Source: Nectonema munidae
Taxonomy: Eukaryota > Nematomorpha > Nectonematoida > Nectonematidae
DNA length: 64,000 nucleotides
Reading direction: 5' to 3'
Assembly (NCBI GenBank): GCA_030549495.1
Contig: JAUIRK010000976.1
Span: forward strand, 248,001 to 312,000
Shown here: in pieces, positions 39,401 to 47,502 of the stretch
How the letters are laid out: each line of letters opens with the position of its first letter
Position numbering within the stretch: position 1 is the first letter of the stretch
Position numbers and translations under genes: made by a program
The notes under the pieces: model-generated
Database searches by the model: none
What the model was told of the DNA's origin: nothing
Seen by the model: the letters and a program-made list of their open reading frames with translations, nothing else

Positions 39401-42400
39401 CAGAATAATGCCTTGTGATTTATATTTGCAACTTTGACATCAATATTGCATACTAGAATGCTTCACTTCTCGTAAATGCTAACTTTAGATACTCCATTGA
39501 GTGATTCCGCCATATGTGAGGATTATTTTTGTATACACCAGTGGCTCTCAACATCTTATAACGAAGGACCAAATCAACGACAAACATTGTAATACAGGTT
39601 TACACAAAAAAAATAAGGGAAATGAAATCGAAAAATTCTTTTAAAATTTTAGTGTTTTTTAATTATACTTTTTAATAATGGATGTACTAACATCTTAACA
39701 ATAATGCAGACTATTCTTCATAAATTTGGCATAGCAAAGTAGAAGTTTTGTGCCTTTTCTTTATAAGCAACTCCATTTTCTGGATCAGGCCTTAGGTTTC
39801 TAAGAGTGGGTACCTTTTCAAACCTCAAGCTTTTTAGGAAGTTGATTAGCATTTTGTTTATTATATTACAAAAATATTATAGCTATTATTTTTGAATAAA
39901 TAGCTATTTTTTATTATTTTTAATTTTGATTTTAAATAAGAGCTATTTCTTTTTTTTTAAATAATTGAATTAACTCAAAAGGTGTCTTATTTCTTGGGAA
40001 AGGGAGAAATGAAGACGGTATTCACTACTTCAAAATTTTTATATTAGCAAACTTTGCTAAGAGTTACGAAGTAAGTTGCTTAATTATTGACGTGATTTGA
40101 GGCTCACAAAAGAAAAGAGATTTGAGGCTTATAAAAAAAAAGGTACAAAAAATAAATGTGAAAACGATTAATTATTTTATGTCTTTAGCCCATAGGGCAT
40201 AGATTATAAGATTTCAACTTTTAGCACCTTTTGGATGTGAAGTACAACTCTTCTTTCAGAAAATCAGTTTACATTTGACTAAATTCTGCATTGATATTTT
40301 CAAAAAGCAGACAACCCAATTGATGTCTGTCTAAATCCATCACTATCAAAACCATGGTGTGTATTAATTGCACAAATTAAACTACGCTGAAACCTATCAA
40401 CAGTACAATTTTAATCGATCAATAACATTGTGAAATTCTGCCTATTTTAATTTAATTATGTTGGCCTAGTAATTTTGCTTTGCGGGTCGCAAAATACAAA
40501 GTTGAAGACTGCATGCATCTCTCAAGGTTACACTTAGGAATCACTGATATAGAAAAACTAGTAATTAGTTCATATCAAATTTATGCAAACTATTTAAATA
40601 ATATTAAATTTTAAAATGGTTAAAAATTACGAATAAATAAAACTAAACAAAAAGAGACAGGCTTCTACTCAAAGTATGAACAAAACTTTGATTCTCAAAT
40701 CACAGTGTTTTTAGGCGAATTGGTCTAAAATCAATTGACGTAAAATGATCCAAGTAATGAACTAAATAATAATTGGTCTTACTTATACGAAGAAATGTTT
40801 AATTAATTAGAAAATCAAATCAACTATAACTAATGCAGTAAGTAACAATGTTAAATGGCAAAATATAATAAAATTGGTTTTCTTTTTTATATAAGCTATT
40901 TCAAAATGTCCGATAAAGAAATTTTTTAGGATGTGATTGCATTGTTTACATTGCCAAACGTATAAAGTAATATATGCTAAAAATATATATACTATATAAG
41001 AAAATAGTGAAAATAGGTAAATTTTGATTTGTCTTTTCATTAATGTTGATGTAATATTGCCTCGTTGAATGTGAAATCATTTTAGTGAAACTTTGAAGAA
41101 ATGATTTATTTATAATTGTAAATATTAGTTCTTGTCTTTTTTCATGAAATTAAAATTTTTGTACAACTTTTTCTCTTAATATATTGGATATATTACTTTG
41201 CAGGCCGCTGAAGTATATAGATTATAGATAATAAGGATAATGATAAAGCAAAGATATGTATGTATACGTGCAAAGCAATACACAACATATATACATAACC
41301 GTTATATAAGCATGATTCTATTATGTTCAGTCGATTCGCTGAATGCGTGTATCTCTCTCAAAGTGAGGACGTTTATTTCAGTCATCAAAGTAAGGCCTTT
41401 TTTGCAGTAACGAACACTGCAATTAACAACTTTGCCTTCACCCACAGGTCAAACTTCTCGATCCTCATGAGACATCCTTCTAAAATTCTTTACGTAAGAT
41501 TATTACAGTCCTAAAATATTCATTGGGTATGTCTTATTAGACCGAATAGCAAAGACACCGTAATGCCCGAAATGCATCAACATATGCAGCTGGAATCATG
41601 ATGAAAAAGAAATGTCAAGTTTTATTGAGATATAAAAGAATCCTTAAATATTTTATATAAAGAGATATTCGTACCGGATTGCGCAGTTTCTTGTGTTTGC
41701 ATACACTATTATTTCTCTCCTTCAATTTTCCAAATTTTTTTATTGTAAAATAAATTATAAAAATTAAAATTAATATAAGAAGTTATTTTGGCATTATTTT
41801 AAAAAAAAAGTTAAACTGTAAATCGTTCATTTCCCGAATTGCGTTTCATGGAACTACTTTTGTGAGATTGTCGTATCGCTGCATCTCTTCTATTCCTGAG
41901 TGTACACTATACAGGTGTAGTAGAACATTCGCGCTCATGAAAATTTAAAGTTCAGTTGATAATGATGTCTACATTGAGTACTTTATTTGGGTGCTTTTAA
42001 TGGCGTTTTTAATGTAAACATTTTTAACACTTAGATAAAAGTGAAAAGTTAATTCTAATTTTTATCATAATCATTGCAATATTTCGGTAAATGTTTACTT
42101 TCTTTTTCAATTCCAGTATTTTCTCTCTATTTTACACATTTCGCTTTTTCTATAATTTTTTCTACATCATGAATTCCTGCATATTTCATTTTGAGAGTAT
42201 TCTGCTATCTTTAATATTCTACTAAAAGGACATACCCCATTAATGGTTTTGTGGAAAAAGGCCTCTTTCTTATAAATCACTTTTAATGATCTTTTTCGTT
42301 CGAGCATGAATCATTGACAAATGATTTATTCGAAATCTCTCTTTCTCTGCATTTCCATTTTTGTAAACGTGACATTTTTCTTTACTACTTTTTGATTTCA

Positions 42401-45380
42401 GCTCTACGTATATTTTTATTTTATTTTTTAAAACGCAAAATGTTATGCATGTGAAAAATCGGAATAAAAAAGTCAAGCAATATATTTAATCTAATCACAG
42501 TCCGTTATGATCAAATATATAAACAGAAATTGCATTTCCCATTAAACATCTCAAGATAACGAATTTCCAAAAAGCTCAAAGTTATAAAACAATCAACAAA
42601 TCTATTAATGTTTAAGAATCATGAAGTCACCTAAATACTTTACCAAGTTATCAATTATTCCACATTTTACATAATCCTTACATCAAGTATATATATTATG
42701 TATCTAAATGATAAGCTTATAAATCATTTAACTCAGCTTTAACATTGACATTTGATTTCATCGTGCAAGTGTGGGTCTTTTTTTTTTTTTATCAAAACGC
42801 ACTTCAGAGGGTCCTATCTTGTGGGAAACCCGTATACCACACCTCGCTTCTGTTCTTGTCCTAGATCCAGAAAGAGGATGGCCACCTTTTCAGGGCTTTT
42901 GCCATACTTGTAATTAACAAAACATATGTATTACACAAATAGTTTTACAAGTGTCCACATGTCACGGGCACAAGTAGAGCACGAATTCAGAGAAGAAAGT
43001 GCTCGCGCTACTTACTTCCTGCCAATCAACCAAGCATGGCTGCTATTCGAAAGAGTGTATCCAAAAGACCATCAGCTAGTTTTCATGCATTCTAGTAAAC
43101 TTGCTTATGTAAGTGATCCAACTTATTCCTTTTGCGGTGAAGGTTTTGCTTTTGTATTTCCAATATTTTCAATTACGCTCAAGTTCACAGCTAATTCTAC
43201 TTTTTAAAAAGTATATCTCTTTCTTTCATATAAATTAGATGTGGTAAACACTCCAGTAATTCTCTTCGTCTTGAAAAAGAGAACCAAAGTTCACAATTGA
43301 GTTGATTTTTGAAATAACCTTAGAAAACCAAGGTGAGCTCAAGTTTTTTAAGTTAAATGTATTTTTAAATCTAAAACGCAGTCTAGATTTCAACTAGGAT
43401 TATATTTTTGTGTTTTTTTAGGTGAAACTCAAAATATGAGAGTACGGCATCGATCAATGGTGTCTTATACATTTGCCAAAAATGAAATTTGTCAAAATTG
43501 TCATATATATCCTAATGTTTACTATTACTATAGCAATCAAATCTTCAACATATCGAAGTAAGTAAGATAGTTGTTAGCTAAGTAAAAAAAGTCTTTCTTT
43601 TCTCAAATGTAAACATAATTCAAATATTTTTCAATCTTCCATCATTTAAGAATCGCAAATTTATCAAGCATTCGGAAGAAAAATGAATAAATAATTAGAG
43701 GATTTCGAATAGCGTTTTTTACTCTACCTACTTCCTGACTCTTCTGTTTAGGTTCTTCTTAAGAGAGAATGTTGATGCTTAAGTTTCTTACAAATTTCAG
43801 TTTCTCCTTGTGATCACAGACCATCTTAAGCTATACTATTAATTTTAAACTGCTTGTCATCATTGGCTCACTTTTTTAAAGTAACTGAATAATGTTAGAA
43901 TTATGTATGCTCTACATTTTAAGGCATTATTACAGACTATTGGGGACATGCTTTCACAACTCGTTTTGAAATATAGTAAAAATTGGTTCATAATTTATCC
44001 AAAGAGTATATTAAAATTTTATTCAAATACGATTATTTCAAACTAATTCAAGCTAATGTACATAATGAGATTCTTATTAAAGAATATTATTTAAAAAGTA
44101 GTTTATTTACGTGAAACATAATATAACAAACTTTTCAAAATATGATAGTACGGCATCGATCCTTATCCAAATACAAGCTTCCTTGTTTCGAATGTTTAAG
44201 ATCTTTTATTCAACCAATCCCACTTCTTTTTGTCGATTTCATTATAAGTACTCTTTCTCGATGTAAGAATTTAGAACAATCTTCCACAATTGTTTATCGG
44301 AATCTTTTCAACATCAAGTTCAAATTCAGCAGCAATATTCTTACCAAAGGGCAGACCTTTTTCATTCTAATGCATGACATTAATTATTCTCAATACAAAA
44401 ATATACAAAATTCTTTGGTGTAATAAATAGCCAGGAAGATGTGCAAAGAAAGAGGTATTTTATCCATCGTGATCTTTTGGAATTTTCTTGCCTGCATTAA
44501 AACATGAAATCTAAATATATTTATAATTATTACTAAGTGAATTTTGCATAAGACACTGCAAAAATCGCATTGTTGAACATTGGAAATTACATGGGTAATC
44601 AAATAACAGATGTGTTTTTGTTAAATAAGAGGCGAAATCACTTCAATAAGAGTGCCCTTTTGGTGCTGCGATACTATTGCTAGAGCACTTTAATATCAAA
44701 AAGATGCACTTTTAAGCGTAACTTCTTTCTCATTTGCCTCTAACACTATCAACGGAGAAGCTAAAGATATAAGCACATACAAGCAATAGATTTTTACACT
44801 GCCTTATTGACAGCCTATAAAACGTTTCTTTATAAGAAAAATCTTTTCTGTATGTTTCCTGATTCCGTGTTAAACCTTAAAAGTGTTGAATATATATATA
44901 TATATATACGTGTTTGTGTTTATTTGGAAATGAGTTTCTATGAAATGCAAATTAAAAGTTAGAAGACTCAGTTTATTTTTTGTATACATACAGGTACTTA
45001 GGAACCATATTATAAACGAGCCAGTTCGAGTGAAAGACGTCGACCAAGATATAAGTAATCGTGAAAAGTACTACAAAAATGGAAATGGCAACACTGTCGT
45101 TATCACATACAACTACTACAACAACGGTACTTTCGCTTTGACATCAACTCCCTCATATCCTCCTTTCTTTAATTTCGTAGAAAAAAGCATTTCCTATGGC
45201 AAATCCCAAGCCAAAATTCTGCAATCAGATATAGCAGTGACAAATGGCTTCATCAACATAATCGATGATCTCTTATTTGTAGAAGAAGACATCGTTAATA
45301 CTGCAACAAGGAGAAATTTTATCCAAATAACTCTTAACGTTTTTACCTTACTAATTTTTCTTTTGTTCATTTTGATTTGA
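16427..45380 (+). CDS. Fas1: Fasciclin-1-like four-FAS1-domain cell-adhesion protein (whole gene, spliced)
   Basis: Modelled exons: 16427-16651, 25064-25220, 25273-25412, 28966-29141, 33323-33458, 34093-34280, 34644-34877, 35636-35691, 35751-35928, 37999-38158, 38214-38346, 38404-38548, 42943-43108, 44994-45380. They join in phase throughout to 826 residues. Residues 1-28 are a hydrophobic signal peptide. FAS1 domains lie at about 62-222, 234-488, 497-636 and 643-795; each has a TVFAPSNEAF-type H1 box, a YH or NH box and a final NGVxHxID(x)VL box. The last 17 residues are hydrophobic and end the protein, as in GPI-anchor signals. Drosophila Fasciclin-1 has the same plan (signal, four FAS1, GPI anchor) and mediates homophilic neuronal adhesion; that role here is inference. 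Domain 2 is enlarged by a hydrophilic insert from exon 7. Weakest joins: donors after exons 1, 3, 9 and 12, and the 3' end. Confidence 0.75.
16652..17786. other. FAS1 intron 1, 5' part
   Basis: Non-coding AT-rich intron sequence; nothing recognised apart from a short GC-richer patch near 17160-17245. Confidence 0.5.
17791..17819 (+). repeat. piggyBac left terminal inverted repeat
   Basis: Contains the near-palindrome GGGTAAAAAATACCC, so the repeat pairs with its partners in either direction through this core. Confidence 0.8.
17924..19161 (-). pseudogene. piggyBac transposase, internally deleted
   Basis: Minus-strand frames at 18781-19161 and 18383-18784 overlap by a few bases and hold the N-terminal part and first half of the piggyBac catalytic domain. 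Landmarks are MKSFYGLLIIAG, MSRERFIQIKSFLRFDD, then LTIDQQLLEFHGRVKFKQYI (first catalytic Asp in the TIDQQ box) and KQGKFGIKFFLL. A second-Asp box ITADNFFSSYELADKL follows in another frame near 18345-18400, then GTVRKNKRFIP. The stretch expected to hold the third catalytic Asp is missing. A C-terminal cysteine domain survives at 17924-18172 (RCIFC ... LCSMC ... VICSEN), the Zn-binding end typical of piggyBac. At least two frame changes plus an internal deletion of perhaps 150 codons make it inactive. Confidence 0.85.
19268..19303 (-). repeat. internal third copy of the piggyBac end
   Basis: Read on the minus strand this matches the left end over about 29 bases with one difference, better than the outer right end does. 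It lacks a TTAA on its outer side. Either the element carries a subterminal repeat, or an end from another copy lies outside it. Confidence 0.7.
19451..19478 (-). repeat. piggyBac right terminal inverted repeat
   Basis: Outer end matching the left end over the first nine bases and the TGGGTA core, followed directly by TTAA at 19479-19482. Confidence 0.8.
19483..24265. other. FAS1 intron 1, middle part
   Basis: Intron sequence with TA microsatellites at about 20346-20362 and 21236-21252. 22210-22265 and 23105-23219 are short patches less AT-rich than their surroundings. The second ends GATCCGCCCCTG, which resembles a transposon end, but no partner end was found. Open frames here show no domain. 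Confidence 0.4.
24266..24830 (-). mobile_element. LINE C-terminal fragment in FAS1 intron 1
   Basis: On the minus strand, LYKTLFLPIQYV (near 24740-24815) and LQKKVLRLIFSW precede a DIYHLKVALFLYNFLNFLLP stretch, the usual order after the RT core of CR1-like LINEs. The frame is broken at least twice. A TAA microsatellite at 24384-24423 lies inside the coding part and is translated as a tyrosine run. Confidence 0.6.
24384..24423 (+). repeat. AAT trinucleotide microsatellite
   Basis: About thirteen uninterrupted AAT units inside the decayed LINE fragment. Confidence 0.9.
25064..25220 (+). CDS. Fas1: FAS1 gene exon 2: first half of FAS1 domain 1
   Basis: The acceptor TTTAATTTAG precedes 25064. 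The exon reads FYTYLQNYGVLNELND, then LTIFAPVNQAF (H1 box) and ends LRYHM (YH box) in phase 1. The donor is GTAAGG. The intron that follows is only 52 bp. Confidence 0.85.
25273..25412 (+). CDS. Fas1: FAS1 gene exon 3: middle of FAS1 domain 1
   Basis: Acceptor CTTTTTAG. The exon reads AKSLLSLETLDRYGN and GQIFIGIASQRYN, the mid-domain strands after the YH box. It ends in phase 0 after NNFE with a weak GTTTTG donor; reading on would stop after a few codons. Confidence 0.75.
25440..26700 (-). mobile_element. LINE reverse-transcriptase fragment in FAS1 intron 3
   Basis: Minus-strand order: SRPITIIRVFSKIFEKII (near 25960-26015), then AGLIFLDLSKVFDSIYHDGL (near 25770-25830), RRDIPQGSILGPLFF (near 25600-25645), and MYADDV, the catalytic box, near 25553-25570. 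The frame is broken between these blocks. The upstream part to about 26700 is less certain. It begins only about 30 bases from the end of exon 3. Confidence 0.75.
26701..27659. other. FAS1 intron 3, non-coding
   Basis: AT-rich intron DNA; nothing recognised on either strand. Confidence 0.5.
27660..28755 (+). mobile_element. Tigger/pogo-type element, 5'-truncated, in FAS1 intron 3
   Basis: Plus-strand blocks carry the second half of a pogo/Tigger DDE transposase. NNKAWIPSLLFNQ lies near 27737-27775, LPANTLSDSQPMDQGII (third-Asp box) near 27876-27925, and DAWKEVTH near 28046-28072. An acidic C-terminal tail follows (DSDDEVDDERENM near 28340-28378). At least three frame changes separate the blocks, and the first catalytic Asp and the DNA-binding half are gone. 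The 3' end is well kept: read inward from 28755 on the minus strand it begins CAGTAAAGCCTATG, a pogo-type end, with the TA target at 28756-28757. No matching left end was found. Confidence 0.75.
28966..29141 (+). CDS. Fas1: FAS1 gene exon 4: end of FAS1 domain 1
   Basis: Acceptor ACTTTAAG at 28958-28965, phase 0. The exon reads KTYWINGAKIISPDKN then VIIHKIDRVLIPVGKA, the closing FAS1 box. It ends in phase 2 at a perfect GTAAGT donor; unspliced reading would stop at once (TCG TAA). Confidence 0.85.
29563..29690 (+). repeat. pair of direct repeats about 92 bp apart
   Basis: ATTGTCGACGAAATCT followed by GTGTTTCT occurs at about 29567 and again at about 29659, with TTCTCG/CACTCG-like sequence before each. 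It looks like a short tandem duplication in the intron. Confidence 0.6.
32728..32746 (+). repeat. poly-G run
   Basis: GGGA followed by fifteen G, in otherwise AT-rich intron DNA. Confidence 0.9.
33323..33458 (+). CDS. Fas1: FAS1 gene exon 5: start of FAS1 domain 2
   Basis: The acceptor AAAAATAG is poor in pyrimidines, but the phase-2 join to exon 4 is exact. It reads QLRGYNLNSQILRLLE, then FTVFLPSNEAFSKLP (H1 box), ending SLIEK in phase 0 before donor GTAATC. Confidence 0.85.
34093..34280 (+). CDS. Fas1: FAS1 gene exon 6: middle of FAS1 domain 2
   Basis: Acceptor GATATTTCAG. The exon begins LFPIHIVEGRLIFARQF (YH-type box) and continues through STQGRVSLFVEDENAKKL. It ends in phase 2 at a perfect GTAAGT donor. 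Confidence 0.88.
34644..34877 (+). CDS. Fas1: FAS1 gene exon 7: hydrophilic insert in domain 2
   Basis: The acceptor CTTTTTATAG at 34634-34643 is preferred; another AG at 34661 is also in frame and would shorten the exon by six codons. The exon encodes about 78 residues rich in Asn, Ser, Arg, Tyr and Pro, with no FAS1 signature, for example SYNRYKQDTRYGTYG and NLYGNPNNKPEEHRY. It is phase 2 at both ends, so it can be skipped without shifting the frame. Domain 3 has no counterpart. Confidence 0.75.
35636..35691 (+). CDS. Fas1: FAS1 gene exon 8
   Basis: Acceptor TTATATTTAG. The exon encodes SSNPEHTNEEEDEYVRSE, acidic. It ends in phase 1 at GTAAGG before a 59-bp intron with a good pyrimidine tract. 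An unspliced reading of that intron stays open in the wrong frame and is not coding. Confidence 0.75.
35751..35928 (+). CDS. Fas1: FAS1 gene exon 9: end of FAS1 domain 2
   Basis: Acceptor TTGATACAG. It reads YVVYSESISSYDQILQ, then AKVIQPDIPLLNGVVHVIDN and VLGYIY, the closing FAS1 box. Splicing at the phase-2 GTAACT donor joins it to exon 10. Without splicing the frame stops at TAA 35930-35932, and AATAAA follows at 36107-36112, so a short secreted two-domain form is possible. Confidence 0.8.
36107..36112 (+). terminator. poly(A) signal after domain 2
   Basis: AATAAA 175 bases after the TAA at 35930-35932, with a second AATAAA some 55 bases further on. It would end a short transcript. Confidence 0.45.
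36113..37998. other. FAS1 intron 9 (or 3' UTR and spacer of the short form)
   Basis: AT-rich, no coding or transposon signal recognised. Confidence 0.45.
37999..38158 (+). CDS. Fas1: FAS1 gene exon 10: start of FAS1 domain 3
   Basis: Acceptor TTGGGATTTAG at 37988-37998, phase 2. It reads EFFNLVKKYPDVLHLLED, then VTVFAPSNEAFAKIP (H1 box), ending in phase 0 at GTAGGT. GTGAGT at 38168 is an alternative in-frame donor that would add three codons. Confidence 0.8.
38214..38346 (+). CDS. Fas1: FAS1 gene exon 11: middle of FAS1 domain 3
   Basis: Acceptor TTCTATTTTAAG. It reads ILKNHFVFGQKLFTRDI (YH-type box) and NRLSFTTYEYSEGN, ending in phase 1 at GTAACT. The upstream intron is 55 bp. Confidence 0.85.
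38404..38548 (+). CDS. Fas1: FAS1 gene exon 12: end of FAS1 domain 3
   Basis: Acceptor CTTCCACTTTAG after a 57-bp intron. It reads YYIVQGGGVRASILQK, then TNGVLHLIDSVLGLAY, the closing box. The phase-2 donor GTAGTA is weak; unspliced reading stops at TAG 38550-38552. If this stop is the real end, exons further on belong to another transcript. Confidence 0.75.
38549..42942. other. FAS1 intron 12
   Basis: About 4.4 kb. It holds a hAT-like remnant at 39542-40553 and a GC-richer patch at 42800-42911 just before exon 13; the rest is AT-rich non-coding DNA. A 46-bp exon-like segment at 41448-41493 was considered and not used. Confidence 0.45.
39542..40553. mobile_element. possible hAT-like non-autonomous remnant
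   Basis: The left edge reads CAGTGGCTCTCAAC from 39540 and the right edge, on the minus strand, CAGTGATTCCTAAG, both of the CAGTGGTTCTCAAC type common in hAT elements. No transposase is readable between them and I found no 8-bp target duplication, so this is tentative. Confidence 0.3.
42943..43108 (+). CDS. Fas1: FAS1 gene exon 13: start of FAS1 domain 4
   Basis: The acceptor ACACAAATAG is weak, but the phase-2 join to exon 12 is exact. It reads FTSVHMSRAQVEHEF, then ATYFLPINQAWLLFERVY (H1 box), ending in phase 0 at a perfect GTAAGT. A second possible donor GTAAAC at 43095 would end it in phase 1, right after MHS, the same place where exon 2 ends relative to its YH box. Confidence 0.7.
43422..43557 (+). 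other. alternative or relic exon-like segment
   Basis: It has a strong acceptor (TGTGTTTTTTTAG) and a strong donor (GTAAGTAAG), with an open frame QNMRVRHRSMVSYTF ... SNQIFNISK between. It joins in frame only to the 43094 end of exon 13 and then to an acceptor at 45001 in exon 15. That path also stays open to the final stop (864 residues). By phase it resembles exon 3 of domain 1. A partial copy lies at 44135-44330. Confidence 0.45.
44135..44330 (+). other. partial copy of the 43422-43557 segment
   Basis: CAAAATATGATAGTACGGCA repeats the start of the upstream segment with one change, and 44300-44318 repeats its end (AATCTTTTCAACATCAAG). The middle is different and longer. The frame is open across it but there is no good acceptor. 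It looks like a duplicated, now decayed exon. Confidence 0.4.
44994..45380 (+). CDS. Fas1: FAS1 gene last exon: end of domain 4 and C-terminal anchor signal
   Basis: Acceptor GTATACATACAG, phase 0. It reads VLRNHIINEPVRVKD (YH-type box), a hydrophilic loop with several Asn-x-Thr sites, AKILQSDIAVTNGFINIIDD (closing box), then VEEDIVNTATRRN. The last 17 residues, starting ITLNVFTLLIFLL, are hydrophobic and end the protein with no cytoplasmic residues. That is the form of a GPI-attachment signal rather than a transmembrane anchor. A start codon at 44940 upstream of the acceptor is intronic and not used. Confidence 0.8.
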   Translation, partial: VLRNHIINEPVRVKDVDQDISNREKYYKNGNGNTVVITYNYYNNGTFALTSTPSYPPFFNFVEKSISYGKSQAKILQSDIAVTNGFINIIDDLLFVEEDIVNTATRRNFIQITLNVFTLLIFLLFILI

Positions 45381-45740
45381 AGAAATCAAGGAAAAAATAC
45401 TGCTTTTATTTTGTGTAATCTGGAGAATCTTAATTTCAAAATGTCTAGTCATGCAATTTTATAATTTTTGTCCTACATCTTTGCTTGTACATTTCGTAAT
45501 TATAACATCTCTATTACCTCTTTGTTTCACGAATCAAAAATATATGGTGCACGTAATAATAATCCCTTCTCAAAATACTTGTATATGAAAATGAAATCAA
45601 AAATATTTTTATATTCATCCTATCGATTTATCATTATTTTCTGACTTCTTAAGTGTCAAACTAATGACACATTGATGTGAATACGCGTTTTTAGAGTTGA
45701 ATTAAATACTTTGCATTTACTTTGAAGCCAAATTTCCATT

Positions 45741-45746
45741 AATAAA
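45741..45746 (+). terminator. poly(A) signal of the full-length FAS1 transcript
   Basis: AATAAA about 360 bases after the stop at 45380. No closer canonical signal was seen. Confidence 0.45.
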
Positions 45747-46869
45747 TGTTCATGCTTCTTTTTAATCTTTTTGCATATTTAGAATGAGACTAGAGATGTA
45801 TCGGATGTCAAATTTTTTAGAGAGAAGACCTCAATGATAAAGAAGTACTTATTATAAAAAAAATTTGGATAAAGTTAAATTTGAAACATTCCGAATAAAA
45901 CTTTGCCATATAGAAAAAAAGAAAAATGTTTGAAAATTTTGTTGAAACTAAAATGATTCGCGGATGACGATGTTAAGAAGACGTAAAAAATTTTGCGGAT
46001 ATCCGATACATTTCTATATGAGACTCACCCTACCGACATTACTGTTTCCTTCATCCCACCTCTCTTGAAGGTTTGATAGATCGTACTAGATTTGTCCTTT
46101 GCAAAGTCCTTGCACCTCGAATATTAAATTTGGAGTAAAAGTTTTTTCAACAATTTTAATAAAATTTTGATGGCTAAAATATAAAATTTTATATCCGATG
46201 TTGATAGAACCTCGAAAACTTTGTGTGAAATATCTCCATAGTCATATCGTGTTCGTCAAAAGTATAGATTGTTGTGGTCTTATGAAAAACGTGAATGCAT
46301 CTTTGTCTAAAAACTGAAAAATGATTAAATTATATTATCAAAGTCTTTTTTCAAACTAAATTTTACGCTCAATTCAGTGTCGATATTTTAAAGTTGATTT
46401 AGCATTAATTAGGAACTAAATTACAATTTTGGCTAACATATTTATGTTTACATATTCTGTAGGCGATAAGTATTTTGTTTAAGAAGAGAAGAAGTTTATT
46501 TGAAACAAAACATGAGTGACACAATGATTACATAATGTATTAATGATTATAATTTAGGTGAGTGGAATCAAACTCCATCAAAGCTGTTTGAATTAAAAAA
46601 AAAGTAGAAGAATAACTCGAAGTATAGAAAAATCAAAATGTGACACATTAAAATGACCATAACAAAAAGACACACAACAATAATAAAAAAATATATAAAA
46701 GAGAAAACTGTGCAATCCAAAAGCCCATGAGCCGCTTAAATGATATTGCACAAAGAAAAAAAAATAATACAATGCTAGATAATTCATAATATTCACATTA
46801 GGATTATATTTTATAGTTGCAAAAAAAAGAATTCGTTCACTAATTAAAATATACACAAAATTTCACAAT
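45747..46869. other. non-coding spacer downstream of FAS1
   Basis: AT-rich, nothing recognised; open frames near 46593-46856 have low-complexity products. Confidence 0.5.
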
Positions 46870-47502
46870 AAGCATTTTTAACTTTATAATTTTCAATGAA
46901 TCTTTCTTTGATTTTTTTCTTGAATCCGCTTATACTAAAACTTAGGCAATTGACTAGATACAAATTATCATTGTTCCAAAACTCAGCCAATTTAAATTTG
47001 ATAGTTTGATACTATTTCAATCTTTTATAATACGGGAGAATGGTTTTCAATTTATTTCGTAAATCATATCTATCTTTCATTGGCTTAAAATCTAAAACAT
47101 CTAAAAACGTACCAGGAAGCTGATTGTTGAAAAACTTATAAGTAATCAAAGCTATAGGTTGTACACATACAAATCATCAATTCTCTACACTTTAGCATCA
47201 AAAAAGAGTGAACTTGTATGGGATAGGAAATTCGCATTCTATATCAACCTTAATGCTTTCTTTTGTAGTCCAATTAATAATGTGAGGTCATTATGTCCCC
47301 ACAAGACAAGACAATAATTTATAAAGGATAAAAAAAAATGGATCAATTTTTTGACTTTTAAGCTAAAGGCATTCCGGGAAACTTTAAGTATACGAGTAAC
47401 TCTTGAAAGTTTGTTCACAATACAAGCAATGTGACAGCCCCATTTTAGTTTATTGTCAATGACAACACGTATAGTATTTCAAAAGATTGAGTGCATTTGA
47501 AC

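Noticed and set aside
41448-41493. A 46-bp exon-like segment in FAS1 intron 12 with good acceptor and donor, reading SNFSILMRHPSKILY
   Set aside because: It joins exon 12 in phase but ends in phase 0, while exon 13 needs a phase-2 partner. Exon 13 already supplies the whole start of domain 4.
44142-44423. 93-codon open frame on the plus strand
   Set aside because: No FAS1 box or other domain and no good acceptor. Its first part is a partial copy of the 43422 segment, so I describe it as a duplicated relic rather than a gene.
44940-44993. ATG at 44940 as a start codon for a separate membrane protein
   Set aside because: A good acceptor ends at 44993 and the FAS1 box starts right after it. 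The 18 codons before it look like intron.
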